DNA from: Blattamonas nauphoetae
Lineage: Eukaryota > Preaxostyla > Oxymonadida
NCBI GenBank assembly: GCA_033064195.1
Contig: JARBJD010000075.1
Coordinates: forward strand, 186,001 to 250,000
Length of the DNA: 64,000 nucleotides
Direction of reading: 5' to 3'
Part shown: piece after piece, positions 9,764 to 22,499 of the stretch
Numbering within the stretch: position 1 is the first letter of the stretch
Layout of the letters: every line of letters starts with the position of its first letter
The notes under the pieces: model-generated
Told to the model about the DNA's origin: nothing
The model's input: the letters and a program-made list of their open reading frames with translations, nothing else
The model's database searches: none
Made by a program: the position numbers and the translations under genes

Positions 9764-11940
9764 ATGACACATCTCGATGCAGCCCGTCAGAGGCTGGATG
9801 TTGTTAAAGGTGAGAAACAAGAACGGATCACTGTCGTTCTTTTAACGGTTTTTAATCGTAGTTCATTGATTTTCTTTTCTTCTACAGAACGATGAAAAGG
9901 AAAGAGAACGAAGAGAGAAAGAGGTAACCCCTTCCTTTATTCTTTTTATTTTATCGATTATTAACGTGTAGGACCGTGCGATATCAATTCGCCAGCAAAA
10001 TAGAGAATCAGAACAAGATGAAACAAAAACACTCCAAGCTAAAGCGGAAATGCGAGCGTATCGCTCAAAAGAAAAGACAGACCCTGCTTCCATGAAAGAA
10101 GTTTGAACCTTTCATACGATATTTTTTGAATTTTTCAAGGAAATGGAGCAAACAAAGGTCTATTACGAAACAATCATCGAATCGAAGGATAATCTTATCA
10201 TTGAACTCAAAAACAATCTCACCGATAAGGATCGACAATATATGAAGTCCCTTCAAACACAACGTCAAGATATTGGTTTGTGGTGATTCATTTTCACTCT
10301 TTTAAAGAAAACATGCTCCAAACGATGAAGGAAACATATAGTGAAATCGTACAATCGTACCAAGATGAACTTGAGAAATTGGAAAGTATTTATGACAAGG
10401 AACGTGGTGAACAACTCGAAACATTCCATGGAGAAGTCGATTCACTTCTTGATAAGAGGCGAAAAACAGAGGTTGCTCAATTGGATACCATCCGATCAAC
10501 ACGTGAAGTGTATGGTGAAAGACTCGAAAAACAACGACAACGGGCAATCGAACAATATAATGAACTCAATACGACTCTCGAGAATGAAATTCAAGATTTG
10601 GAACAACAACATGCTGCGATGCGTAACACTGTTCAACTTAACCAACAAAAACTTCAATATGACGTCAAAGTTCTTGCAGCACGAGCAAAAGAAAATTCTC
10701 TCACAAAGAGCACACAACAAGCCAAAGCAGCTCGTGTTTCCGAAGCCCTGACCTCAATCAAGGAAAAATTAAAGGAGACAACGACAATGTACCAAACTGA
10801 GAACCAGAGGCTCACAGAAGAATATAAGCGTGTTACAGAAAACTTCAAAGAACTTCAGTCAAAGTTTCGCCACTTTGAACTGACTGACGAAAAGCAGTTC
10901 CAGGAACTCTATGCAATGCACGAAGAAAACATTCTGGGGCTTGCTCGAAAGGTTCTTCAGGCCGATAAAATCATTACCGAGCAGCAGCTTGGACTGGAAT
11001 GGGAAGCACCAGTTATTTCTACAGACGATGACGAAGAAGATGCGAATGAAGACGAGAAGGAAGAGGAGGCAGCTAAGGAGGATGAAGAAAGGGAGGAGCG
11101 GAAATCAGTGTCATCCACAGAGCTGACAGCAGCAACCCGTTTCCCAACCGCAATTCGTCAAATGCTGTCGATGATTGTGGATGAATGTGGTTTCCTCGCA
11201 GTTGGAAGCGAGGGTGTCCCACAACAAACCAACAAACATCATCGAACTGAGGAGGAGGAAGTTCTGATGGCAGACGCAATTCTCAACACACTCAACGTCC
11301 GCACACCCAGCGATCTCAATCGTCTCTTTACATATTTCGTCACAGACCCATCAGCTCTTGATGAGGACAGGCAGGATGATGAAGAGGGAGCCGGCACTCC
11401 GCAAGCCCCTGACGAAGCCATCTCGATGATCGAGCCGAGCGAAGTGGTGAATGCCATGAAAGCGTTTGCATCGGACATGAACGAGAACAAGCCCACCACA
11501 GCCAACCAGCCCAACGCCACTCAGGCAAACCCCGGAGGAGGGCAAGGCCAGGGCGGGCAACGGGGGCAACATCGTCAGATCAAGAAGAAGGTCGTGTATT
11601 GGGGGGCCGCTCGACAGGTGATCCCAGACGAGCAGCTGCGAATGTGGGAGATTCTGGAGAACGCGGAGATGGAGTATACCACTCTTTTGCACGATAGGCA
11701 ACTCTTGATTGAGGTGTGCCTCTCCTTTTCCTTGTTCAATCATCTTTAGAAAGCAAATGCTCTGCGGGAACAGAACCAGGAACTTAAAACACTCCTCAAT
11801 AGCTACCTCTCGCGGAAGGTTTGGTTTCTTTGTGTTTATCTCTTCTGAAGATCAACGAGGAACTCATTCATCCACCACAACATGTTTTGGAGATGACTGA
11901 GCAGGTCGCACCAGAGGCTCTTCCTCATTATGATTATTGA
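9764..11940 (+). CDS. DRC1: Dynein regulatory complex subunit 1 (nexin-DRC, axonemal)
   Basis: This is the core coiled-coil subunit of the nexin link that couples outer doublets and regulates dynein in motile flagella. Seven or so exons join in frame. Recognisable segments are KVYYETIIESKDNLIIELKN, then KDRQYMKSLQ, LNQQKLQYDVKVL, ENQRLTEEYKRV, FKELQSKFRHFEL and QADKIITEQQLGLEW, in the same order as DRC1 of animals and green algae. The last two exons give LKTLLNSYLSRK and then INEELIHPP before TGA, the conserved DRC1 tail. An insertion of acidic residues followed by a Gly/Gln-rich loop (around 11030-11580) separates coiled coil and tail. The true start may lie in an upstream exon, since the frame stays open for about 17 codons before this ATG. 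Confidence 0.85.
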
Positions 11941-12208
11941 TTGTCTTCATTTTTCACTTCAATATATTTTCTTAATTTGGTACATGAATAACTGATCTTT
12001 GATCTTCTTTTTTCATCGGTTAACGATTTATTGAGATATTTGTTGTGAGTCGATCACCATCACAAACTCATCGGAATGTCCGATGTGTGTGTATTAATGA
12101 CCGATAAATGTACTATCCCGATTAATTCCAAAATCCAACCAAAGTGTTGGACTCACCTCTGTGACTGATCAACTTGTTTACAGTTGCGTCATTCAACCGT
12201 TCTGTATC

Positions 12209-14421
12209 ATGGAGAATCAGAACTCGAACACTGACACTAAAACAAAGATTTTAACACTTATTGCTGCATTAGGATCGTCTCAAGGCCTTCTGGACGACGC
12301 AGAACTAACTCCTGTGAAACACAGACTCTTCCTCGAAAGCAAATCTTTGTTCGTCTGTGACCCAAATGACCAGACGATTCATCAACCTATTCTCTCTCTT
12401 CTTCGGCAAATTTCCATTAATTCACAAATTGACCTGGTTGAGGCCGGCTTCCTCGCCCAAACGATCTTTTTCAACTCCACGTTTGCAGTCCAACATTCTT
12501 CTTCTATTTATATCATCACAGATCTCCATCAACGATCTTTGATGCGTTATTTGTTCTCTGCGAACTCCCAATCAAGCATGAATCACTCATCCTCTCGACA
12601 CTCCATCAATTCCATGCTGACCGTACATTTTCGATTGTTACCTCTGCAATCACTGCAAAATCCTCATTGGCTCTCTTCAGATTTGTTTTATTTCTTTTTA
12701 TTGTCACAAATCGCTGTGTAAACCATCTCTCGCCCAAGAGCCCCTCTCTCATCCCCATCTTGCGCCTCTTGTTTTGGTCTGATCTCGATACCTTTAACTC
12801 CATGGATGAACACGAACAACAAGAATATCATAGTACCTTGGAGTCCGTGGATGTTGCTAGCACCTTCTTGAAAGTTTGCTCAACAGTCTTTCGTTATCGA
12901 GCAGGACTTGACGGAGCAGACACAGGAACTTTCGGAGGCATCATGTGTGAAACTGAGAACCTCCTTCTTCGACTGATTGCAACCATTTTGAACACATCAA
13001 CCGACCAAAGTATTCTCCCACGCGGAATCACTGGTCCACTCGTCGTTCCCCTCCTCAACACATGTGCATTGTTCCGTGGGAGAAATGACAACCTTCAGCG
13101 GCTCTTGTGGGATGTGAAGGAAATGTGGCCTGCCAATCAATCGCTTCCTGATTGGCAAATCGAATCACAGACCGAATTAGGAATCGAACTCTTCGGAGCG
13201 TCGGAGAATCGCCTGAGTGTGATCGGAAGCGAAATTCTCGGAGGAAACACCGGTCCTCATCCAGACGCAGATGTTGACTGGAGCTGGCTATGGAAAACAC
13301 ACGACGAGAGAGCAGGACCTGGACATCACGCCGGACTTGCTCGTTCGATGATCATCTCCCTCCTCACGCTTGTGGAAGATCCTTCTCAGCTGTCGCTCTC
13401 GCTCCTGTCTGGAGGACTCCGTCCTTGGGATTCACGGAAACCTGTTTCTGAGATCTTTATGGAAGGGTCAGTGATGAATGAAGCGACACTTGATGAACTG
13501 GTTTCAGCGATGTTCAAAGAGAACGAGATGGCAGAGAAAGAGACAGTCGTGATGGAGCAAGTCGTCCTCCGCGAGCTGAAGGGAACCGACGACATGCTGT
13601 TGAATGAGAACCAGTCAGATACCGATGACCCCCCATCGCAGCCAATCGAAATCAAGAAAAAGGGAAGGGGAGCCAACCCGAAGGGACGGAAACAGACTCC
13701 AACCACAAAGCGAAAGAGAGGAGGACGGACTGACACGGAAGAAGGAGCACCAACCGTCTTGGACGAGATTGAAGACATCGTTTCGGACGACTTTGGCGGC
13801 TTTGATGTCAACGAGTGGCCGTCAACCTCAGATCGCCCTCTCACCAATCGAGACATCACCCAGGCCAGAGCAAAGCTTCATGGAGTCATGTCCAAATGCT
13901 TCAACCATGTCACAGGCGAGTATTCAGGTCGAGATGTGCTTTGTTTATTTGGATGGACATGGGCAGCGCTGATCCATCACGGAGATGCTCTTTTGTCTGA
14001 CGAAGGGCTGAAAGAGGCAAGATTGTTGTGTGCGAACACGATTGTCATGATTTGTGTGGAATGGATCGAGAAATGTTTGGAAGAGGAGAAACTCGGGAGG
14101 GAAGCAGAGGAAAGAGAAAAAATCACACAGGCTGTCATTCGGAAGAACAGCCATCTCTTCTCAACGAACGATACTCCGCCGTCGTCACTCTTCTTCACGT
14201 CTCCGTCATCGGTTGTCTCGTTCACTCAACGAATTGCCCCGCAGTCTCAAAAACAAACTCGTCTTCCACTTCCTGATATACCCACAAGACAGAAAATTAG
14301 ATTTTTGTTCCGATTATTACCACCAAACCTCGTCAGCGTTGTGAGTGAGTGCGTCGTCGCAAATTGTGGATATAATGTACGAATCACAGCTATATATGTC
14401 AGACAACTTCTTGGAATCTGA
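12209..14421 (+). CDS. Large hypothetical helical protein
   Basis: Two exons join across a 43-nt intron (donor gtttgc near 12480, acceptor near 12521) and encode about 720 residues. The N-terminal half is helical and leucine-rich, suggesting a HEAT-like solenoid (for example FDALFVLCELPIKHESLILS, then LLLRLIATILNTSTDQS). The middle carries a short basic, probably disordered insert with K-K-K-G-R-G and TKRKRGGR, which could be a nuclear localisation signal. The C-terminal third is again helical. I do not recognise the family. ATG at 12209 is preferred over the upstream GTG-initiated extension. Transcript support would be needed to fix the 5' end. Confidence 0.55.
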
Positions 14422-14581
14422 TATATATCCTTTTTTCATTTCAAATTGATTTAAAGCTCGTCGGTATCCAAGAGAAGAGTGCAGAAATAAAAATGTGTAT
14501 TGTGACGGGTAAATGAATCATTGAATTAAGAAAAGGGAATGATGAGCACCAACTGGATGATGAGTATTGTGTGACTGGTCC

Positions 14582-15575
14582 TCAACGATCGAGTGAGTGA
14601 AATGTCTTTACAGATGGTGTGACTTTAGGATGAGCTTTGTCATAGATGTTTTTAATGATCAAAAAGATGATGAGTCCAATTACTGCGACAATTGCGATGA
14701 TTATGCAGACAAGGATGAACTGGTTCTGTCTTGCTCGACGTGACATGCCTCGGAGTAGTCTCGCACCTCTTCCCAGGTCAGCTCCAATATCTCGATTCTA
14801 ATTGTAATCAGAAAACATCACAAAATGCTATTGAAATATAGGCAGAATCATACAACACCACGGGCGTGATCGAGAGTTTCACGTTGCCGCCCCATTTCAT
14901 TCAATGTTCCTGTTGCGATATCTACTGTGTCCGATGTCGTCCGAATGGCATCGTCAATGATACTCGTTCCTAACGGAGAATTATTGGAGATACACAACAC
15001 ACCTTCATTGAGTGCATACGTATTGTCTTTCAGTTTGCCATATCCATCAAGATCTCCCATCTGGGAATTGAATGGAAAGAGAAAGTATACATTGACATCC
15101 ATAAGATTCCTAGGTCCGAAGAGACTGTCACGTTGTTCGTCGCTAACAGCGATTTGCTTTCCTGTTGCACTGAGATGCGAGATGAGATAGAAAAAGTCGT
15201 ACAGCAATGAATCTCTCTTGACTTTGAGAATATCTTTATATTGGATGATTCTACGTTGGTAATCAGAACGATCATCAACTGTAACTTCTAATAGAATGGC
15301 CTGAAGGGATTCAATCTGAAATCGTGTAAAATCCATTGAGAATTCAACGAGAGATTGATGGAGAAAGCAAGGGAAAACATCATAAATGAATGATATTAGA
15401 TATGAATCGAACATACAATTCCATCAGCTTCTCTGAACTTTATGTTTACACTTTGAACAATGTTCATTCTATCAACTCCAGTCGATGTAGGGATATCCAG
15501 AATCGAATCATCGATCTGTCTGATGATATCATCGAGTTGTGCAGCGTATAAACTCCAATCAGAAGAGAGATTCAT
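14582..15575 (-). CDS. Qb-SNARE of the VTI1 family
   Basis: This is a tail-anchored SNARE for Golgi, endosome and vacuole fusion. Five exons join through short introns (about 30-100 nt). The N-terminal part is an Habc-type helical bundle. The SNARE motif begins GTSIIDDAIRTTSDTVDIA and continues LNEMGRQRETLDHA, which supplies the zero-layer Gln, then LGRGARLLRGMSRRARQN directly before a 22-residue hydrophobic anchor (FILVCIIIAIVAVIGLIIFL). The R-x-L-x-x-M-x-R-R sequence before the anchor is a VTI1 hallmark. Oddly, about 23 polar residues follow the anchor (K-N-I-Y-D-K to S-L-D-R), making a lumenal tail that VTI1 proteins normally lack. Confidence 0.82.
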
Positions 15576-15792
15576 TTTGGCCCACAAGAAACTGGTTTGA
15601 CATCCAAATTCCGGAGGACATCAACATACATGAAAATATCGCAGCGATGGTTCAGTCAATAAATGATTCAACACAAATATTGCAAAAATAAGTAAATCAA
15701 CCGTATGAAAATAAGATAGTGGCAAGAAGTGTCCAGAATGATGATGCTAATTCAAATCGCAAAAAAGAGTGAAATGGAAAAAAAGAATCTAG

Positions 15793-18700
15793 TTAGGATG
15801 AATCCCTGCTAGATGTTGATGCATTTGCTTTCCGCCTGCCCGATTCCTTCGAACTATCCGAATTCAGACCATCTTCCAGGATGACCTGATGGTTGCTGTG
15901 GTAGAGCTCCTCCTCTTCGTCTGCGTCCTTCTCGTCCCACACATCATCCTCCTTCTCTTCTTCGCATACGCTCCCAATGAGTGTTTCAAGACGAGGTTTC
16001 GAGAATTTCGACCACGTTTCTTGGTCGGGTAGGAGCGGAATGCGTGTCTTACTCCGTTCGATCTGCGCGAGTCGTTTTTCCAGATACCTCACCTTCTTTC
16101 TCTCCTTCACAAGACGTCGTTGTTTCCGTTCGTCCTGAATAAGCTTCGCGTTCCCGAGGGATTTGGCGAACTTGCAGACATACTCATCGTTCACCGAACT
16201 TCGCACGAAATCGGTCATGGCTGGGAAGAGACATGCAAACCCGATCACAACAACTCCGAGCAGGGAGAGCAGGAGTATTGTGATGACAGCGAATTGCTTG
16301 CGGCTCGTGGTTTGCTGAACAAAGTCGATCAGGAGGTTGAATTCTTCTTCGATGAGCTCGAGCAATTCGTTGTATTCGTCCGAGTACAAATATTGGAAGG
16401 CAGCCATTGTCAATCCATCGTCTCTGGCTGATGAATCCAACGAGGTTTCGAGAACGCGGAGGTGAGAGATAAGTTCTTGCATCCCGCTTTCGATTGTGAT
16501 AGTCTGGTTGGGCTTTGATGGATGCGGTCGGCTGAGTTTACTGAGCGATGGGTAGAGCGAACGGATTGACCGAACTTGGTACTTGTCGATGTTGGAATCC
16601 TGTGTGATGGGGATTCCAGAGTCATCGTCCATGTCTGTTGAGAACAGAAGCTGGTTTCCGAAACGAGTGACGTAGTTGACAGAGTTGAGGAAGGTCAACC
16701 CTCGCCCAAGGAGGATCTCAAGTTGGGATCGATTTCCGACGAAGTGTTCGAGCATGTTGAGACTACCTGCGACCGACGAAATTGTATCCAACCAAATTGG
16801 AGAAGTGCAGAGGCCCTGTCCACAAACACTTGAGGCGGATGGAGCGAAATAGTCATCCTTGTTGAGAATGTGCGGCTTTCGGTCAAAAACGAATTGTTGA
16901 GCAAGGAGCTTGACTGTGAGGATCCCCACCCATCTCTGCCCTGTGATGTAGATGAGAGACGTGAGTGACACTTGATAGTGGTTGGTTGCATCTGTAGAGG
17001 CGGGACTGTGGATGAGTGATAATGGTGAGTCCATCGAGTAAGAAGAATACGTGATACAAAGCCAAATGACTACGAAAACAATGAGTAATATGACGATGAC
17101 TGCTGTGGTGATGCTCATTATAAAATAAGATCGTTTCAGGACCGGCGGTAATGTCCCAGACACTCTTGCGAGATCTTCCATGTCGGGACGAGTGTGAGCA
17201 GCATCGTCTGGGAGCTCGTTCAATGTTGCGTTGGACTTGCTATGGTTGATCTTCTTTCCAGGCATTGCAGACGCTTCGGATCGAAGGTCGAGTTCCTGTG
17301 CTGACATGTCCGACACGAATGATGAGGCAGAAGAAATCGAGGAGAAGGAGAAGAGAGAGTTTGAACTTGGAATTCGTATCAATTTGGTGTCGGGGCTTTT
17401 CTTCTCTTTTTTGTTGGCTCGGAGATTCAGGAGGGCTTTGCTGGCTTCGCGGTTGAGAGTCCGCGAGCCTTCACTTTCCACTTCTTCGACGTCTTCGGAG
17501 GACGACCGTTCGGTTGACGAGAATTCGGAGGTGTCTGGATCTGAGTCATCCATAATGTCGAGTGTTGGTTCAGTCTTGGAGTGTGGGCTTGGTGATACAT
17601 CGAGTTTTTGTTGGGGTTTTGGACCTGGGTTGAGATTGAAGTCAATGTGTTCAACTGATGAGGGGTTCTTGATACAGCCATCAGTTGGATTGGGAACATT
17701 TTTGTTCGCGGCCAATGCTTGTCTCCGCGTGATTGCAATTGTTGCTTCCTCATACGAGAAGATGTTCAACAAATGGTCAAAATTAGTTCTGTTTTCTGTT
17801 TTGAGTGACTTGAAGGAGTTGACATTTGTTACAATCCAACTAACGACCATGACAACACCTAGGAACAAGAAAATGATGAGAAAGACGAGAATAATGACAG
17901 TTACATCGTCTTTCTGGTCCTCCACAATTGTGGCCATGTTGTGTTTGATCATTTCGACAAGCGAGGTTGGGCCGTTGATTAAGATTGTGGTGACTGATGA
18001 TGCGAAGAGAGGGTCAACCTGTTCTGTCGAAGTTGCGTTGTGTGAGAAGAGGATGTTGTCGACGAGTTCGCCTGAGAGAGCAGTGAATGCGTTGATGCTG
18101 TCATAGAGAGAGAGTGGAATTGAAGAAAGAATGAGTGTGATGTTGTCGAGTGATGCTTGAGGGGTATTTGAAAATGATGTGTCCGTGATGTCTGTCTGAG
18201 GTGTTGAATGAAAGTCAGCATTCCGAGTCGATGAATTGGCGATTGTGTTGATCAAAGTTTTCCAACGACTGTTTGACATCTGAGCGGACATAGTTCCATC
18301 ATCTGGGCGTGCGACGATCATCTCGATTGAGCGGTCTCGCCAAATCGTCGGATCGCTCGACGGGAGTTGCTCGTTTGTGATGAGTTTCATTTGTTTTGAG
18401 ACCATTTCTCTTTCAGTCCGGATTAATTCTGTGAGAGAGACGATGGATGTGTAGTTGAACGGAGAAGCGAAGCTACTGTCGGTGAGAGAGACGAGATCAC
18501 GAACGTTCACGTTGAGTTGAGAGACTGAGGCAGCAAATTCGGAGAGTGAGTGGATGATGTTGATTCGGAGAGCGTTTCGGTCAAAAAAGAAGACATTAGT
18601 CAACAACACCCCAGTGGTGAGGAAGACGAAGATCAAGAACGACACAACGTAGACAGCCAGTTGGACGTTGAACGAGTAGTATACCCTCTGGCTCTCTCTT

Positions 18701-21700
18701 GATCCCTTTGCCTTCTGTTTCCAGACGCTGTAGAATCGTGGTGACGGTTTCTGGTGGCTGGAGTCGATGAGACGCTGAAAGAGCATTTCCTGATTTGCGA
18801 GGGTTGGTTGGGTTAGGCCGTATTCGTTTGCGAGTTCCATTGTGAGTTCTTGAAGCTTCTTGTTGCGTCGATAGTCACGCGATTCAATCATCGAAAGAAG
18901 CTCCTGCTCGCTTGTGGTGATGTTGTCTGACTCGGTCTGGATGTATTCGCGGATCTGTTCCTTGTCTTTCTCAATGGTGGAATGCACGCCAGTCATGAGA
19001 GAAATGAGGTTGGGTGTCAGTCCGATGCTCTTTCTTCGAAGACGAGCACGGTTTCCTCTCGGCGACGGAGCCACTTCTCTCGGAGATTGCTGCGAGCGAT
19101 TTGTCTCATCTCCGAAATCCCATCCTTGAGGCTGCATGTCTCGTGGTCCGAAATTCGCTGGGCTCATAAGCCCTGGAAGTGCTTGGCCGAACGACATGAT
19201 GCTGTTTGTTCTGGCACGGTTTGTTTGATTTGGAAGGAGAGTATGGGCTAATCCCGACGGACGCCGTGGCGATTTCATGGTGTCGTTTGAGAGGAATCCT
19301 GCAGGACTGGTTTTGAGTGTTGGTGTTGCTGGACTGGCACCGCCTGGTGGGACTGTTCTTGGACTTGATAATTGAAGCGGTTGAATGAGACTTGTTCGAC
19401 GGGGGCCGTGCGGACTCCCGAGTCCGATTTCGACTTGCTTTTTCAGGATGTCCAACATTCCGTGGTTTGGGAGCTGTGCATTCGGCTTGGCAAGTTGCTT
19501 CAGCTCCTCAATCTTCTTCTTCTTTGTCACAGCCCACTCGTTGATGATGCGGTTGTCGTCCTCAAGTTCAGCGATGATCGTTAGTAGTCTCTCAGCACGG
19601 TCGCTTTGCTCAACACAGAGTGGGAGTGTTTTCTGAACTTTTCGATGTTGTTCAGTTGGTTGAGTGCTGTCTGTCAAATTGTCACAATGCTTCTTTCGTT
19701 CCTTGTCCTTGTTTTTCGCAAGATCTCGACGGATCTGATCCTCGTTCTGAGAACACTCGCAGATCAGAACGTAAGACAGAAGTGCATCGAGTGCTTGCAA
19801 CTTTTCCGACCTGACATCATCATCGCCATCTCCTTTGTTCTTCTCACATCGAGCGAGCCTCTTTTTCATGGTGATCACGTTTGCGTCGTACGATGCGGTG
19901 AACATGAGCAAACACGCGCCTTGTGTAGCAAACTGCTTCATCAACAAAACTCTCTGAACCATCGCACTCAGCTTAAGCGAGTCGACTGATGGTTTTGAGA
20001 GGACGGTCAAGATTGACTCAACCAATTTGTCGTACTGCCGTGAATATTCCATTGTGACGTTTGTCAGATTGTCCATCTTCATCACCTTTCCAAACGACCC
20101 TGCCATTTTGGCGATTTCCTTGTGTCGTTTCTTGCTGTCTGCGTTCTTTGATCGTAACACTTGAGCGTTGACGATTGCTTCGTTTTTGTGGGCTTCTTTT
20201 GTGAGCTCAGCATTCCAGTCGTTCAGACAACGGTAGATGATCCACATGTCCCAAATGAGAGGATGCTTCTGGCTTGCATTGACGAGCATTCGCATAGCAT
20301 CTCGGAGTCCATCAGGTTTCACCTCTGTGAATGTTGGTTCATCCAGACTGATCAACCCTGGGACTTCCTTCCCTCCCCCATTGAAGTAGTCAATGTCGCT
20401 GTATGGATATGTCGGAGAAGTGATAACATGGGAATGATACATTTCATTCGAGATTTGAAGAAATTTCGCATGTTCAAGTTGATTGTCATCGAATGGATCC
20501 GCTTCTTCTTGGTCATCCGATAAACCCGCAACGAGAGAGGTACTAATGGCTTTCTTGCTCTGCTTGTTTTCATTGGTCATTGAAGACCACATTTCCCTTC
20601 GTTTGGATCGGATTTTGGGGAAATTATCCTTCAGTTTGCGACCATAGGCATGAGTGAAGAGTGCATAGGAAATGAGCATTGATGGGGAATCTTGGTGACG
20701 ATATCTCGACAGATAGTGGTAAATCACGTCAACAAAAGCAATCATCGATGGCGAATGTCGAAAGAAATGCGAATATTCAAAGAATGAAAGATTGCTGAGA
20801 ATTCTATTTTGGTGTCGAAACAGCCGTTTGTCGAACTGTTTACCAACTGGTCGATGTGCACCAGAGGGACTATCGACAATAAGTGGAGATGTAGAGCTGT
20901 TTGAGTGCATTGAATCCGAAGAGTCCATTGGTGGCGAAGAGTCAAGTGATGAGAATCGAGGATCGATGTTCATTCGAAGATATGTCTCCAACTTTTCAGG
21001 AAGGATAGGGAGATGCGGAACCCTAACTTTACGTGTTGGTTCGCTACCATTTAATGGTTCCTTTGTGAAGAATACGATCCAACTGTGTTCAGTGAGCCAA
21101 TGGGAGAAGTAAGGGAGTAAAACATTGACAGACACGAAAAGACAGATATAAAGCGCGTAAAAAACAACATGGATGGTGACAAGTGGATTAGATGTTGGTT
21201 CCTTGTACGATGAAGTCGTTGGCCAGAGGCTGGGAATCATCGAAAAGAAACTTCCGATGGATAGGGAGATCAGGAGCGAAGCAAATAGTGAGAAAGCCGC
21301 ATTTCCCCTCCGAACATAGAATGGTTTGAAGAGGATAATGTAGAAATAGAGCAGAAGACCACAGACAAGAGAAAACAGAACGTGTGGGAGAACAACTGAC
21401 ACACTCGGGGAAAACACAATGTTATAAAACGACACGTGAGGAGAGGAGGTATATTGGAGGTGGAGACGAGCAGCATCAAAAATACACAGAACTGTCAAAC
21501 AAGTTTCAATGAGATATTGGAGGAGTGTGGGCCAAAATGTTCGCGTGGATTGAAATCGTTGGTATTTCATTGAGAAATCAGTGTATGTCAGACGTATTAG
21601 CAGAGAAAGCAAGGAATACAAGATAAAGAATATGATTCCGACGATTCGGAAAATGAGGAGGAAATTACCGGAACAGTCAAGGGTTGGAAAGTAAATGTGA

Positions 21701-22331
21701 TTTTTTAGGCCATCACCGGAACAGAGGAAGGCTGGGGCGAATCCATGAAGAACAGGGACATATGCTGGGATAGTTAAGAGTCGAATTGTTGAACATATCG
21801 AGATATGGACACTTCGATTCATTCCCTTTGCTGAACGATCCTTGAAATACACGAAAATGCATAATCCTAGGGCAATAAGGAATATTGATATCGAAGCGAT
21901 GAACCCCACAATCACATAGGCAACATTTATTTGCATGACCGACAGCGTGGTCAGTAATCCAGAGTAGAATGTTATTTCCTGCGGACATGGAGATGGGAAT
22001 GGTGTGGACTCAAGGAACATAATTATGAGATAGATGCACGGGACTATCCAGCAAAATATGTCGAATATTTCCGAATGGACCCGACCCTTCAATATACGAG
22101 GGAAAAAGAGAAATAGATGATAGTAGACTCAATAAAAGAAGCAAGTACCTTCCAGAGTGAATATTGGAAAGAGAATAACCTAGGAATAAGACGGTAGACG
22201 TTGGTGAGAAGAAGGGTTGGAATACCATCTAAAGGGTCTGGAAACCATTGACGTCGGGGATTGACCAGAGCCAGGACCCCCTGAGTCCAAGTCAAACATT
22301 CCCGGAACGGGGTATGGTCAGTTTTGTTGAG
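15793..22331 (-). CDS. Very large multipass membrane protein (Tmc-like / tiny macrocysts type)
   Basis: A single huge exon of nearly 2100 codons, plus one upstream exon joined by a roughly 60-nt intron (donor in SLWK/GTACTT, acceptor near 22090), encodes an integral membrane protein of about 2170 residues. The first 400 residues contain eight or so hydrophobic helices. A cytoplasmic region rich in basic and Ser/Pro segments follows. There are then single helices near residues 1140 (VYVVSFLIFVFLTTGVLL), 1410 (VIILVFLIIFLFLGVVMV), 1650 (AVIVILLIVFVVIWL) and 1950 (FAVITILLLSLLGVVVIGF). The layout resembles the large Tmc-like/tiny-macrocysts proteins reported in metamonads and amoebae, but I see no catalytic domain. 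The true 5' end is uncertain: an acceptor at about 22332 suggests one more small exon. Confidence 0.6.
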
Positions 22332-22499
22332 CTAAAGCAACAAGCTAACCGTAATTTAGTTTAATCTCACAAAATTTAAATGATTCGTTTTCTCAATCAA
22401 TAATCCACATTTAAAAATTGAGTACATTGACTGATCTATGTATACCCTCTCAAATGATCTGTTCACACTGATCTCCCCACTCACCACGAAGACCTACCG

